Source of the DNA: Pseudomonas aylmerensis
GTDB taxonomy: Bacteria > Pseudomonadota > Gammaproteobacteria > Pseudomonadales > Pseudomonadaceae
Assembly (NCBI RefSeq): GCF_001702265.1
Contig: NZ_MAUE01000026.1
Location: 62,001-126,000, forward strand
DNA length: 64,000 nt
Reading direction: 5' to 3'
The notes beneath the pieces were generated by a model. That model did no database searches. It was not told the origin of the DNA and saw only the letters and a list, made by a program, of their open reading frames with translations. Positions 25,726 through 34,851 of the stretch are shown one piece after another. Both the position numbers and the translations under genes were made by a program. Positions within the stretch are counted from its first letter, which is position 1. Every line of letters starts with the position of its first letter.

Positions 25726-28700
25726 ACCTGGGACGTACCTCTATCGAACAGCCGGTACTGGCCATTGTGCTGTCGATTGTTTTGCTGATTGTCGGCGGCC
25801 TGGCCTACCTGGTGTTGCCGACCTCCGAATACCCGGACATCGCCCCGCCTACAGTAGTAGTCACCGCGACCTACCCCGGGGCGTCGGCGCAGACCGTGGC
25901 CGAAACCCTGGCAATCCCCATCGAGCAGGAGGTCAACGGCGTTGAAGACATGCTCTACATGTACAGCCAGGCGACGTCCGACGGCAGCCTGAACCTGACC
26001 ATCACGTTCAAGGGCGGCACCGACGTGGACAAGGCCCAGGTGCTGGTGCAGAACCGAGTGGCGCTGGCCACCCCGCGCTTGCCGGAGCCGGTGCAGCGCA
26101 GCGGGGTGACGGTGCGCAAGTCGTCGCCGACGCAACTGTCGACGATTTTCATCTCGTCGCCCAAGGGCACCTACGACCAGTTGTATGTCTCGAACTTCGC
26201 GATCCGCAATGTCGCCGACGTGCTCAAGCGCATCGATGGCGTGGGTGACATCAACCCGTTGGGGGCACGCGAATATTCGATGCGCATCTGGCTCGACCCG
26301 GAGCGTGTGGCAGCCTTCAACCTGACCCCGGCCGACATCATCGCCGCAGTGCGCGCGCAGAACACCCAGGTGGCCGGCGGCGTGATCGCCCAGCCGCCGG
26401 TGGCCTCCCAGGCGTTCCAGCCGAACCTGATCTTCGAAGGGCGCCTGAAGGAGCCAGCCGACTTCGACAACATCGTGCTCAAGTCGGGGGCCAGCGGGCG
26501 CCTGGTGCGGCTCAAGGACGTGGCGCGTACGGAGATCGCCGGGCTGGCCTACGTCAACAACACCTACTACCTGCGCAATCCGGCGATTGGTCTGCAAGTA
26601 CTGCAGCGTCCCGGGGCGAATGCCCTGGCGACGATGAAAGTGGTCGAGGAGACCATGCAGAAGATCGGCAAGGACTTCCCCGAGGGCATCGAATACAGCA
26701 TCGGCTACAACCCCACCGCCTTCATCGCCGACAGTATCGGCGAGCTGGGCAAGACCATCTACGAAGCCGTGATTCTGGTGGTGCTGGTGATCATGGTGTT
26801 TCTGCAGGGCTGGCGGCCGTCGATCATTCCGATCCTGGCGATTCCAGTGTCGCTGGTCGGCACTTTCGCCGTGATGGCGATGCTCGGTTATTCGATCAAC
26901 AACCTGACCCTGTTCGGCCTGGTGCTGGCCGTCGGCATCGTGGTGGATAACGCGATCGTGGTGGTGGAGAACGTCGAGCGGCACCTGGCCGATGGCAAGA
27001 GCCCGCTGGACGCCACGCTGGTGACCATGCAGGAAATCGGTGGCGCACTGATCGCCATCACGCTGGTGCTGTGTGCGGTGTTTATTCCGACGGCGTTCAT
27101 TCCCGGCATCTCCGGTGAGTTCTTCCGCCAGTTCGGTATCACCATTGCCGTGGCCACCGCGATCTCGCTGTTCAATTCGGTGACCTTGTCGCCGGCGTTG
27201 GCGGCGATGATTCTACGCCGCCATGCACCTGAAGCAGAGCAGGCAAACATCGGCCTGCTCAAGCGTGCGGCGAATGGGTTCAACCGTGGCTTCCTGAAAC
27301 TCTCGGCGAGCTATGCCGGCAGCGTGCGCGGGCTGGTGGGGCGGACGCCATTGATGCTGGCGATCTATGCGGTGCTGATCGCCGCCACCGCGTACTTGCT
27401 GGTGTCGACGCCCAAAGGGTTCATCCCGATTCAGGATCGCGGTTACCTGGTGGTGATCGTGCAATTGCCTGACGGCGCGTCGCTGGAACGTACCAACGCG
27501 ATATCCCAGCAGATCGAAGCCATTGCGCTGCAGGTGCCTGGGGTGGATCGAGTGCCGACGTTCTCCGGATTCTCGATGGTGACTGGTACCAGTTCATCCA
27601 ACTCCGCCGGCCTGGCCCCGGTGTTCCAGCCCTGGTCCGAGCGCAAGAAGCACGGGCTGACCTCGGACAAGATCGCCGCAGACCTGCGTGAGCGGCTGAA
27701 AGTCGTCAGCGGCGCCACGGTGATTGTCGCCACGCCTCCGCCGGTACAGGGGTTGGGCAGTACCGGTGGTTTCTCGATGCGCTTGCAGGACACTGCTGGC
27801 CTGGGCACCGAAGCCTTGGCCAAGGCCACCGATGCATTGATCGCGGCTGCCAACGCTACCCACGGCATGACCGGCGTGTATTCACCGTTCTCCGCCCGCA
27901 CCCCGCAGGTGTTCGTCGAACTGGATCGTGAACGCGCGGAAATGCTCGGCGTACCGAGCAGCCAGATCAACCAGGCAATCGAGACCTACTTTGGTTCGTC
28001 CTACATCAACGACTTCAACCTGGTAGGCCGTACCTATCGCGTTACGGCGCAGGCTGACTTGCCGTACCGCGTCACGCCCGAGGACCTGGCGCGGGTCAAG
28101 GTGCGCAACGACGCCGGCCAGATGGTGCCGATTGCCAGTGTGACCCGCCTGCATGAGGCTCTCGGGGTGGAGCGCTTCCCGCGCTACAACCTGTTCCCGA
28201 CCGCAGAAATCAACGGCGATACGTTGCCGGGGCTGGGTTCTGAATTTGGTATCAAGACCATGGAGCGCCTGGCCCGGGAAACGCTGCCGGCCGGTATCAG
28301 CTACCAGTGGACTGACCTGAGCTACCAGCAGACCACTGCCGGCAACATGGGGCTGCTGGTGTTCCCGCTGTGCGTGATTTTCGTGTACCTGGTGCTCGCC
28401 GCGCAGTACGGCAGCTGGAGCCTGCCGCTGGCGATCCTGTTGATTGTGCCGATGTGCCTGCTGGCCGCGGCCGGGGGTGTGCGCCTGATGGGCCTGGATA
28501 TCAATATCCTCACCCAGATCGGTTTTATCGTGCTGGTCGGGCTGGCGGCGAAGAACGCGATCCTGATCGTCGAAGTGGCGCGGCAACAAGAGAAGGAAGG
28601 GCAGGGCATCGTCGACGCCGTGGTCGAAGCGTGTCGGCTGCGTTTGCGGCCGATCCTGATGACGTCGCTGGCGTTTGTCCTCGGTGTGCTGCCGTTGGTG

Positions 28701-28877
28701 ATGTCCGAGGGCGCAGGTTCGGAAATGCGCCAGGCCGTAGGCGCGGCGGTGTTCTTTGGCATGATCGGCGTGACGTTGTTCGGGCTGCTGTTCACGCCGG
28801 TGTTTTATGTCTTGATCCGCCGCCTGGCCGGTGGCGAACGCTCGATCCAACTTCAACAGGGGCTGTCCCATGAATGA
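25722..28877 (+). CDS. RND multidrug efflux pump (HAE-1, MexF/AcrB-like)
   Basis: A 1051-residue inner-membrane proton/drug antiporter with two repeats of six membrane segments and large periplasmic loops. The TM4 proton-relay motif reads VGIVVDNAIVVVENVER: the first Asp (D409) is kept but the second, usually Asp (AcrB D408), is Asn (N410, codon AAC 26949-26951). The TM10 lysine (GLAAKNAILIVE) and the following R/T segment RLRPILMTSLAFVLGVLPL are conserved. It overlaps the adaptor gene by 4 bp and the channel gene by 8 bp. Substrates unknown. Confidence 0.94.
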   Translation: MNLGRTSIEQPVLAIVLSIVLLIVGGLAYLVLPTSEYPDIAPPTVVVTATYPGASAQTVAETLAIPIEQEVNGVEDMLYMYSQATSDGSLNLTITFKGGTDVDKAQVLVQNRVALATPRLPEPVQRSGVTVRKSSPTQLSTIFISSPKGTYDQLYVSNFAIRNVADVLKRIDGVGDINPLGAREYSMRIWLDPERVAAFNLTPADIIAAVRAQNTQVAGGVIAQPPVASQAFQPNLIFEGRLKEPADFDNIVLKSGASGRLVRLKDVARTEIAGLAYVNNTYYLRNPAIGLQVLQRPGANALATMKVVEETMQKIGKDFPEGIEYSIGYNPTAFIADSIGELGKTIYEAVILVVLVIMVFLQGWRPSIIPILAIPVSLVGTFAVMAMLGYSINNLTLFGLVLAVGIVVDNAIVVVENVERHLADGKSPLDATLVTMQEIGGALIAITLVLCAVFIPTAFIPGISGEFFRQFGITIAVATAISLFNSVTLSPALAAMILRRHAPEAEQANIGLLKRAANGFNRGFLKLSASYAGSVRGLVGRTPLMLAIYAVLIAATAYLLVSTPKGFIPIQDRGYLVVIVQLPDGASLERTNAISQQIEAIALQVPGVDRVPTFSGFSMVTGTSSSNSAGLAPVFQPWSERKKHGLTSDKIAADLRERLKVVSGATVIVATPPPVQGLGSTGGFSMRLQDTAGLGTEALAKATDALIAAANATHGMTGVYSPFSARTPQVFVELDRERAEMLGVPSSQINQAIETYFGSSYINDFNLVGRTYRVTAQADLPYRVTPEDLARVKVRNDAGQMVPIASVTRLHEALGVERFPRYNLFPTAEINGDTLPGLGSEFGIKTMERLARETLPAGISYQWTDLSYQQTTAGNMGLLVFPLCVIFVYLVLAAQYGSWSLPLAILLIVPMCLLAAAGGVRLMGLDINILTQIGFIVLVGLAAKNAILIVEVARQQEKEGQGIVDAVVEACRLRLRPILMTSLAFVLGVLPLVMSEGAGSEMRQAVGAAVFFGMIGVTLFGLLFTPVFYVLIRRLAGGERSIQLQQGLSHE

Positions 28878-30252
28878 TCTTCTACGTACGCCGGCCTTGC
28901 TGCTCGGCGCCGCACTGCTGAGCGCCTGCGCCTCACCGGTGCAGCCTCCGAGCATTGAGGCGCCGGTCGCGCAATTCGTCAACGCACAAACCCCGCAGCC
29001 ACTGGGTGTGCCGGCACAATGGTGGACGCTGTATCAGGATCCCTTGCTCAACCGCCTGGTGGCGCGTGCCCTGGCCGAAAACCTTGACCTGCAGATGGCC
29101 CTGGCCCGCATCGATGCCGGGCGCGCGCTGCGCAACATCGCTGACGCATCCGGCAGCCCACAGGTCGACCTGGACGCCAGCGCCGCGCGCCAGCGGATCT
29201 CGGCCGACCAGGCGGGGTTCAGCGACCCGCTGATCACCGAGCCGAGGTCGGTTGGCCTGGGCGCAGCCTGGGAGATCGATCTGTTTGGCCGTATTCGTGA
29301 AGGGGTGAGGGCGGCCGACGCCGATTTCCACGCCACCGAGGAGCAGGCACAAGGGGTGCGCATTGCACTGATCACCGACGTGGTACAGGCCTACGCCGAG
29401 GCGCGTGGCCTGGAGGAACGGCTGGCTATCGTCAAGCAGAGTGCGGCGAGCCAGGCCGAGACGCTGCAACTGACCGAGCAGTTGTACGCCGCCGGGGGCA
29501 GCCCGGAAGCCGACTTGCTGCGCGCCCGTTCGCAGTCTGGTTCCACCGCCGCGCAAGTGCCGGCGCTGCAACTCAGCTGGCAGCGCTCGCTGCATCGGCT
29601 GTCGGTGTTGCTCGCCGAGCCTGCCGAGACGCTGTACCAGCAGTTCACGGCGACCCCGGCAACGGTGGCCACGGTCTCGTTGCTTGATGCGGGCACACCG
29701 GCCGACGTGTTGCGTCGTCGCCCGGATGTACGTGCCGCTGAAGCGCGCCTGATTGGCGCTTATGCGCGCGTCGGCGTGGCCAAGGCGGACCTGATGCCGC
29801 GCCTGAGCCTGTCGGCGGCACTTGGCTCGTTGATCGACGGCGTGAGTGCGGCGAGCCTGGCCAACTCGACATTCTGGCTGGCCGGCGTGAATGCCAGCGT
29901 GCCGGTACTCGACGGCGGACGGCGACGCAACGTCGTCGACTTGCGCGATGCCGAGGCGCGGCAGGCGTTGCTGGCGTACCGGCGTACGGTGCTCACGGCG
30001 GTGTCGGAGGTGGAGTCGGCCCTGGCGGCGGCGCAGCGCAATGCTGAGCGCCAACAGTTCCTGGCCAGTGCGGCGAGCCAGGCAAGTTCGGCGGCCGAGC
30101 AGATTCAGCGCGCCTGGCAGGCCGGCGAAACGCCGTTTCTGGATGTGCTGCAGGCGCAGCGGGTGCAGTTGGCGGCGCAGAACGCGCTGGCCCAGGTCAA
30201 GACCGCGCAATGGCAGAACCAGGCTGCGCTGGTCAGCGCACTGGGCGGCTGA
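28870..30252 (+). CDS. RND outer-membrane channel lipoprotein (OprM/OprN-like)
   Basis: A 460-residue TolC-type outer-membrane factor. A lipoprotein signal runs to LLSACAS with the acylated Cys near residue 19. PAQWWTLYQDPLLNRLVARAL and the repeated coiled-coil segments (TDVVQAYAEARGLEERL and TAVSEVESALAAAQRNAERQ) show the two-repeat barrel plus periplasmic tunnel. ATG 28870 overlaps the pump gene by 8 bp. It is the last gene of the operon; a hairpin follows. Confidence 0.93.
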   Translation: MNDLLRTPALLLGAALLSACASPVQPPSIEAPVAQFVNAQTPQPLGVPAQWWTLYQDPLLNRLVARALAENLDLQMALARIDAGRALRNIADASGSPQVDLDASAARQRISADQAGFSDPLITEPRSVGLGAAWEIDLFGRIREGVRAADADFHATEEQAQGVRIALITDVVQAYAEARGLEERLAIVKQSAASQAETLQLTEQLYAAGGSPEADLLRARSQSGSTAAQVPALQLSWQRSLHRLSVLLAEPAETLYQQFTATPATVATVSLLDAGTPADVLRRRPDVRAAEARLIGAYARVGVAKADLMPRLSLSAALGSLIDGVSAASLANSTFWLAGVNASVPVLDGGRRRNVVDLRDAEARQALLAYRRTVLTAVSEVESALAAAQRNAERQQFLASAASQASSAAEQIQRAWQAGETPFLDVLQAQRVQLAAQNALAQVKTAQWQNQAALVSALGG

Positions 30253-30261
30253 CGGCAGCGG

Positions 30262-30284
30262 GGGAGCAGGGCTTGCCTGCTCCC
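30262..30284. terminator. GC hairpin between convergent efflux and MFS genes
   Basis: A perfect 9-bp stem GGGAGCAGG/CCTGCTCCC with loop GCTTG sits between the channel stop (30252) and the MFS stop (30292). It lacks a T run; it looks REP-like and may act as a bidirectional terminator. Confidence 0.6.
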
Positions 30285-30291
30285 GTCGCCT

Positions 30292-31599
30292 TCAGATTTT
30301 GTCGATCGGCACGCCGTGGTTGTTCTTCCACATCAATACCACGGCGCTGGCGATGACCGCGACCACGATCAAATAGATATTGAACATCCAGCCGATATTC
30401 TCCGAGTACAGCCAGGTGGTCAGGTACGACGCCGTGCCGCCGAACACCGCCACGCCCAGGGAGATGCATACCCCGAACATGCGTGTGCGATAACGGGTGG
30501 GAATCTGTTCGGAAATCGATGCCGGCTTGCAGCCGGTGATAAACCCGACCAACAACAGGCCGGCGGTTTGCGCCACCATCAAGGTCCACGGCTCGCTGGA
30601 GATCAAGCCCCACAGCGGGAATAGCGTGGCGGCAATCCCCAGCAGCGAAATCAACGCGGAAATCTTGCGGCCCCACTGGTCCGACAGCCACCCGGAAATG
30701 GGCAGGAACACCAGGTAGATCACCTGTGCAATACAGCTCATGGTGAAGGCGCTGCGCGGGTCCATGCCCTTGACGCTGATGGCGTAGATCGACGCCGAGG
30801 TGACCCAGGTGTAGTAGGTCAATGTCGCGCCGGCTTCATACAGGAACAGGCGTACACCGTGCTGGAGGATCTTGCCACGGCTCCACGCCGCTGCCGACGA
30901 CTCGGCACCGACGCTTGGCGAGTGCTCGCTTTCCATCATGTTGCGTCGCAACCACAAGGCAAACACCGCCAGCAGGCCACCGGTGGCGAAGGGCAGGCGC
31001 CAGCCCCATTCCTGCATTTCGCTGGTGGACAGCAAGCCGGTGAGCAGTGCCATGTAGAACGTCGCGAGCAACGAGCCGGACCCTACGGCGAGAAACACCG
31101 TGCTGGACCACAGCCCACGCCGTTTCGGCGGGGCGATTTCGGCGATATAGGCATACGACGTGGTGGTCTCGCCGCCGTGGGCGAAGCCTTGGATCAAGCG
31201 GGCCAGCAACAGCAGTCCGGAGGCCCAGCTGCCAATTGACTCATAGGAGGGAATAAACGCGATCAACAGGCTGGCGCCGGCCATCAGCAGCATCGTGCTG
31301 AGCAGCACCATGCGTCGGCCCAACCGGTCGGCGAGGATGCCGAAGAAGATCCCGCCAATCGGGCGCAGTACAAAACCTGCGGCGAACACCGCCAGGGTAC
31401 TGAGCAGGGCGGAAGTGGGATTGCTTTTGTCGAAGAGGGCGGCGGCGATATACACCGAGGCCACGGTATAGATGGTCCAGTCGAACCACTCCAGCAAGTT
31501 GCCAACGCCAGTGGCGACCAATGATTTTTTGCGCAGGGACGTGCGTGTCTTGCCGTGCCCGATCGCGTGATCGGACAGGGTCTCGGTGATGTTATTCAT
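30292..31599 (-). CDS. MFS transporter, metabolite:H+ symporter type
   Basis: A 435-residue twelve-TM carrier. GNLLEWFDWTIYTVASVY in TM1 and the loop motif FGILADRLGRRMVLL are typical of the MHS subfamily (KgtP, ShiA, ProP relatives), which imports carboxylates or zwitterions with protons. ATG 31599 has GGAG upstream. It is the last gene of the minus-strand operon gldA-like, transketolase N and C. It probably brings in an organic acid or sugar acid for cluster 2 (inference). A REP-like hairpin precedes it and may lower its expression. Confidence 0.9.
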   Translation of the reverse strand: MNNITETLSDHAIGHGKTRTSLRKKSLVATGVGNLLEWFDWTIYTVASVYIAAALFDKSNPTSALLSTLAVFAAGFVLRPIGGIFFGILADRLGRRMVLLSTMLLMAGASLLIAFIPSYESIGSWASGLLLLARLIQGFAHGGETTTSYAYIAEIAPPKRRGLWSSTVFLAVGSGSLLATFYMALLTGLLSTSEMQEWGWRLPFATGGLLAVFALWLRRNMMESEHSPSVGAESSAAAWSRGKILQHGVRLFLYEAGATLTYYTWVTSASIYAISVKGMDPRSAFTMSCIAQVIYLVFLPISGWLSDQWGRKISALISLLGIAATLFPLWGLISSEPWTLMVAQTAGLLLVGFITGCKPASISEQIPTRYRTRMFGVCISLGVAVFGGTASYLTTWLYSENIGWMFNIYLIVVAVIASAVVLMWKNNHGVPIDKI

Positions 31600-31628
31600 T
31601 ATTGGCTCCGAGAAATGGGGTACCGCGT

Positions 31629-31650
31629 GGGAGCGAGCACGCTCGCTCCC
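31629..31650. repeat. REP-like hairpin within the cluster 2 operon
   Basis: The stem GGGAGCGAG/CTCGCTCCC with a 4-base CACG centre lies in the 62-bp gap between the transketolase C and MFS genes. Similar GGGAGCG hairpins are common intergenic elements in fluorescent pseudomonads (recalled knowledge). It could stabilise the upstream mRNA or attenuate MFS expression. Confidence 0.6.
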
Positions 31651-31661
31651 GTGGGCAGGCG

Positions 31662-32642
31662 TCAGGCGTCGAGGTGGGCCAGGGCGACTTCCTCGATTCC
31701 GGCGGCATCGAGTTTGTAGTGCTGGTACAGGTGCGTCGGCGGGGCGATCAGGCTGTATTCGTCGTAGATGCCGTGGCGCTTGAGCTTCACGCCGACACCT
31801 TCGTCGGCCAGCACTTCCGCCACGGCGGCGCCCAGGCCACCGAGCACGTTGTGTTCCTCGACGGTCATCATGCGTTTGCTGCGGGCGGCGGCGCGCAGGA
31901 TCGCGTCACGGTCGATCGGCTTGATCGAGGCCATGTCGATCACACCCACCGAACGACCTTCGGCATTCATCTTGCGGGCTGCTTCGAGGGCGGCGTGCAC
32001 AGTGATGCCGCAGGCGATAATGGTGAGTTCTTCGCCTTCGATGTGCTCATGGGCCTTGCCGAACTCGAAGACCACATCGGCGTCGTAGACCACCGGATCG
32101 CGACCTCGGCCGATACGGAAATACACCGGCTTGTCGTAGGTGGCAGACGCCTTGATCGCCGCCGCCAGTTGCGCACCATCGGCCGGCGAGACCACCGCGA
32201 GGTCGGCAATCGAGCGCATGGTGGCGATGTCTTCGGTGGCATGGTGCGAGGTGCCGTAGAAGCCCAGGGAAATCCCGGTGTGGTGGCCGATCAGGCGCAC
32301 CGGCTGTGCCGAGTAGGCCACGTCCATGCGGATTTGCTCGCAGCACAGCAGGCCGAGGAACGAGGCGAAGGTTGCCACGAACGGCATGACCCCGCAGGTG
32401 GCCAGGCCGGCTGCGGCGGTGACCATGTTCTGTTCGGAAATACCGAACTGGATGTAGCGCTCGGGGTACTCGCTGGCGAACTTGTTGAGCCCGTTGGAGT
32501 ACTGCAGGTCAGCGGAACCAGCCATCACCGGGTAGCCTTCGCGGGCCAGGTCGATCAGCGCGTCGGACAGGAACGACAGGCCCGGGTTCATCGCGTTGAG
32601 GCCACGGTACTGCCAGGAATTGGGGGAAAGAGGGGCGTTCAT
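31662..32642 (-). CDS. Split transketolase, C-terminal subunit, cluster 2
   Basis: A 326-residue pyrimidine-binding/C-terminal half. YIQFGISEQNMVTAAAGLA holds the ThDP-activating Glu; YGTSHHATEDIATMRSI and TVEEHNVLGGLGAAV follow. It has the same length as the cluster 1 subunit (13062) and shares long identical runs with it, so the two are recent paralogues or one was acquired from a close source. The start lies 2 bp after the N subunit stop, whose GGAG serves as ribosome site. Confidence 0.92.
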   Translation of the reverse strand: MNAPLSPNSWQYRGLNAMNPGLSFLSDALIDLAREGYPVMAGSADLQYSNGLNKFASEYPERYIQFGISEQNMVTAAAGLATCGVMPFVATFASFLGLLCCEQIRMDVAYSAQPVRLIGHHTGISLGFYGTSHHATEDIATMRSIADLAVVSPADGAQLAAAIKASATYDKPVYFRIGRGRDPVVYDADVVFEFGKAHEHIEGEELTIIACGITVHAALEAARKMNAEGRSVGVIDMASIKPIDRDAILRAAARSKRMMTVEEHNVLGGLGAAVAEVLADEGVGVKLKRHGIYDEYSLIAPPTHLYQHYKLDAAGIEEVALAHLDA

Positions 32643-32644
32643 GT

Positions 32645-33532
32645 TCAGATCTCCATGGCTTCAATTTCAGCGATAGCGCGTTTGGCGTCTTCCGGGTCGA
32701 GGTAACCGAGGTGCCAGCCGGGCTCGGTCTCCATGTAGGAGACGCCTTTGCCCTTGACGGTCTTGGCGATGATGCAGACGGGTTTGTCGCGGCTCTCATC
32801 GGCTTTTACGCGGCGCAGGGTCTCGGTGACTTCGGCGATGTTGTGCCCGTCGATCACGTGCACTTCCCAGCCGAACGCGCGCCATTTTTCATCCAGCGGT
32901 TCGATGCCGATGACGTCGTCGACCGAACCGTCGAGCTGGAAGCCGTTGCGGTCGACAATCGCGATCAGGTGCTTGGCCTTGTGATGGGCGGCGCCCATGG
33001 CGGCTTCCCAGACCTGGCCTTCCTGCATTTCGCCGTCGCCGAGCATGACGAACACGTCATAGGTTTCGCCGGTGAAACGTTGGGCCAGGCACATGCCCAG
33101 GCCGCCGGAAAGGGCGTGGCCGATGGAGCCGGAAGAGAAGTCGATACCGGGTACTTTGCGCATGTCAGGGTGATCGCCCAGAGGGCTGCCCAGGCGGGTG
33201 TATTCATCGAGCCACTCCTTGGGGAATACGCCCAGGTCCGCCAGGATCGGGAACTGGCCCACGGCAGCGTGGCCCTTGCCCATCAGGAAGCGGTCGCGGC
33301 CGGGCCACTTCGGTTCTTCGGGGCGAATCGTCATCACGTCGTAGTACAGCGCGGCAAACAACTCGGCGGCGGAGAACACCGAGGTGTAGTGGCCGGTCTT
33401 GGCGATTTCGATCAGGCGAATGGTTTCCAGGCGAACGAATTTCGCCCGGTCCTTGAGCCGTGCAACGGTCACGGCATCGGGCACAAAATCGCTGGCGCGC
33501 CACTGTTCGAGCGTTTTTCGGGGTGCAGACAT
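32645..33532 (-). CDS. Split transketolase, N-terminal (ThDP-binding) subunit, cluster 2
   Basis: A 295-residue ThDP-binding half with MGKGHAAVGQF, GDGEMQEGQVWEA...IVDRNGFQLDG and the C-terminal VKGKGVSYMETEPGWHLGY. Start ATG 33532 sits 5 bp after GGAGG; the frame extends to a TTG at 33544. It is strongly similar to the 12183 subunit but has a longer, different N-terminus. It is co-transcribed with the gldA-like gene upstream and the C subunit and MFS downstream. Unlike cluster 1 there is no kinase in this cluster, so its donor may be unphosphorylated or phosphorylated elsewhere. Confidence 0.92.
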   Translation of the reverse strand: MSAPRKTLEQWRASDFVPDAVTVARLKDRAKFVRLETIRLIEIAKTGHYTSVFSAAELFAALYYDVMTIRPEEPKWPGRDRFLMGKGHAAVGQFPILADLGVFPKEWLDEYTRLGSPLGDHPDMRKVPGIDFSSGSIGHALSGGLGMCLAQRFTGETYDVFVMLGDGEMQEGQVWEAAMGAAHHKAKHLIAIVDRNGFQLDGSVDDVIGIEPLDEKWRAFGWEVHVIDGHNIAEVTETLRRVKADESRDKPVCIIAKTVKGKGVSYMETEPGWHLGYLDPEDAKRAIAEIEAMEI

Positions 33533-33629
33533 CTCTACCTCCAATCACAGGCATGAATGTGTTGAAGTCGACTTTCAGGCGCGGGGCTTGAACTTCAACG
33601 GGTGGGGTGTGGGTTCAGTTGTGGATGGC

Positions 33630-34721
33630 TCAGTGGGTCAATCCTTCGAGCGCGAGCATGGCCGCGATCAGGTCTTCACACGTCAGCGGGTTGCCCGAGG
33701 CCGTGGCAAAGTTGCGGGCGTGAGGCGCTTTCAACGTGGGCTCGGCGACCTGCATCAGCACCGCGCGGTCGATAACAGGCACGCCCAGTTCGGACAAGTT
33801 GCGGGGCAGGCCGATGCGTTGATAGAAGCCCAGCATGTCGCCCAGCAGTTCAGCGTCACGGTCTTCGAGTATCAGCTGGACCAGCAAGCCATACGCGACT
33901 TGCCAGCCGTGCACCTGCTGTTGTGCGCCGGGGATTTTCGACAGGCCGCGCGTCATCGCATGGGCGATGGACAGGCCGCCGCTCTCAAAGCCCAGGCCGC
34001 TCATGAGCAGCACGGCCTCGATCAGATGATCGAAGGCCACCGTCACTTCACCGCTGCCAGCCTGGGCCAGCGCCGGTTCGGCGTATTGACGGATGACGCG
34101 GTAGCACTCCTGCGCCAGTACCAACCCGGACAGCGCCGGGCGTGCACCGAACATGTTGACGCCGCCAGCGTTGAAGCACTGCTCGGCTTCGAATTTCTTG
34201 GTCAGCGCATCGGCGATCCCCGCCAGCAGGAACGCGCGCGGTGCCTGGGCGATCAGCCCGGTGTCCACCAGCACGTAGCGCGGGCTGACCAACAGATGGC
34301 CGACTTCGCTGAGTTGGTGATGGGCGTCATAGACCACATAGTTTTTTGACGTGGGCGCATCGTTGGAGGCCACGGTGGGCATGGTCACCAGTGCACGGCC
34401 CGAGCTATGGGCGAGGGCCTTGCCGGCGTCGATGCACTTGCCGCCGCCGACCGCCAGGATCAGGTCGAACGCAATGCCTGCAGCGGCAGCGCGCAAATCG
34501 GCGATCCCGTCGGCGGTGATTTCGCCGTCGAAGGTGAGGTAGTGCAATGCCACGTCGGCTTCAGCGCAAGTGGTATCGAGCCGCTCGCGAATCAGGCCCA
34601 GCACGTAGCTGTCGATGACCACCACGGCAGTGCGCCCGCAGTGCGCCAGGTAGGTACCCGCCTGGGCAAGTACTTCAGTGCCCTGGACGTACCGTCCGGG
34701 CGAGCCGAAAACCAGATTCAT
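33630..34721 (-). CDS. GldA-like metal-dependent alcohol dehydrogenase
   Basis: A 363-residue iron/zinc-dependent dehydrogenase of the glycerol dehydrogenase group. NAD motif VGGGKCIDAGKALA; metal ligands are the Asp in GIADALTKKFEAE and His in SIAHAMTRG and VHGWQVAYG. GldA proper interconverts glycerol and dihydroxyacetone; this one may act on a related small polyol or ketose. It is the first gene of the minus-strand operon that continues into the split transketolase. Its promoter carries a GntR-type palindrome at 34800. Confidence 0.88.
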   Translation of the reverse strand: MNLVFGSPGRYVQGTEVLAQAGTYLAHCGRTAVVVIDSYVLGLIRERLDTTCAEADVALHYLTFDGEITADGIADLRAAAAGIAFDLILAVGGGKCIDAGKALAHSSGRALVTMPTVASNDAPTSKNYVVYDAHHQLSEVGHLLVSPRYVLVDTGLIAQAPRAFLLAGIADALTKKFEAEQCFNAGGVNMFGARPALSGLVLAQECYRVIRQYAEPALAQAGSGEVTVAFDHLIEAVLLMSGLGFESGGLSIAHAMTRGLSKIPGAQQQVHGWQVAYGLLVQLILEDRDAELLGDMLGFYQRIGLPRNLSELGVPVIDRAVLMQVAEPTLKAPHARNFATASGNPLTCEDLIAAMLALEGLTH

Positions 34722-34799
34722 TCAGCACCTCTCACTGTATTGCTCATTGTTATTTGAGTCTCGACGGCCAGTCGCCGCAGTCTCGATCTTATAGTGATG

Positions 34800-34828
34800 C
34801 ATGATATATCATGTTTTTAGACGGTCAA
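34800..34828 (-). promoter_or_regulatory. Promoter plus GntR-type operator of the gldA-transketolase-MFS operon
   Basis: CATGATATATCATG (34800-34813) is a perfect 14-bp palindrome. On the minus strand, TTGACC (34828-34823), a 16-bp spacer and TATCAT (34806-34801) form a good sigma-70 promoter whose -10 lies inside the palindrome. The start codon at 34721 is 79 bp downstream. Overlap with the -10 suggests repression. Confidence 0.75.
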
Positions 34829-34851
34829 GCACTCAAATAGCCAGCGTATAC

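Noticed and set aside
25257..26984. Long minus-strand open frame (575 codons) opposite the efflux adaptor and pump genes
   Set aside because: It is rich in His, Gln and Arg, matches no family and lies entirely antisense to well-defined genes. High GC content makes such open frames common.
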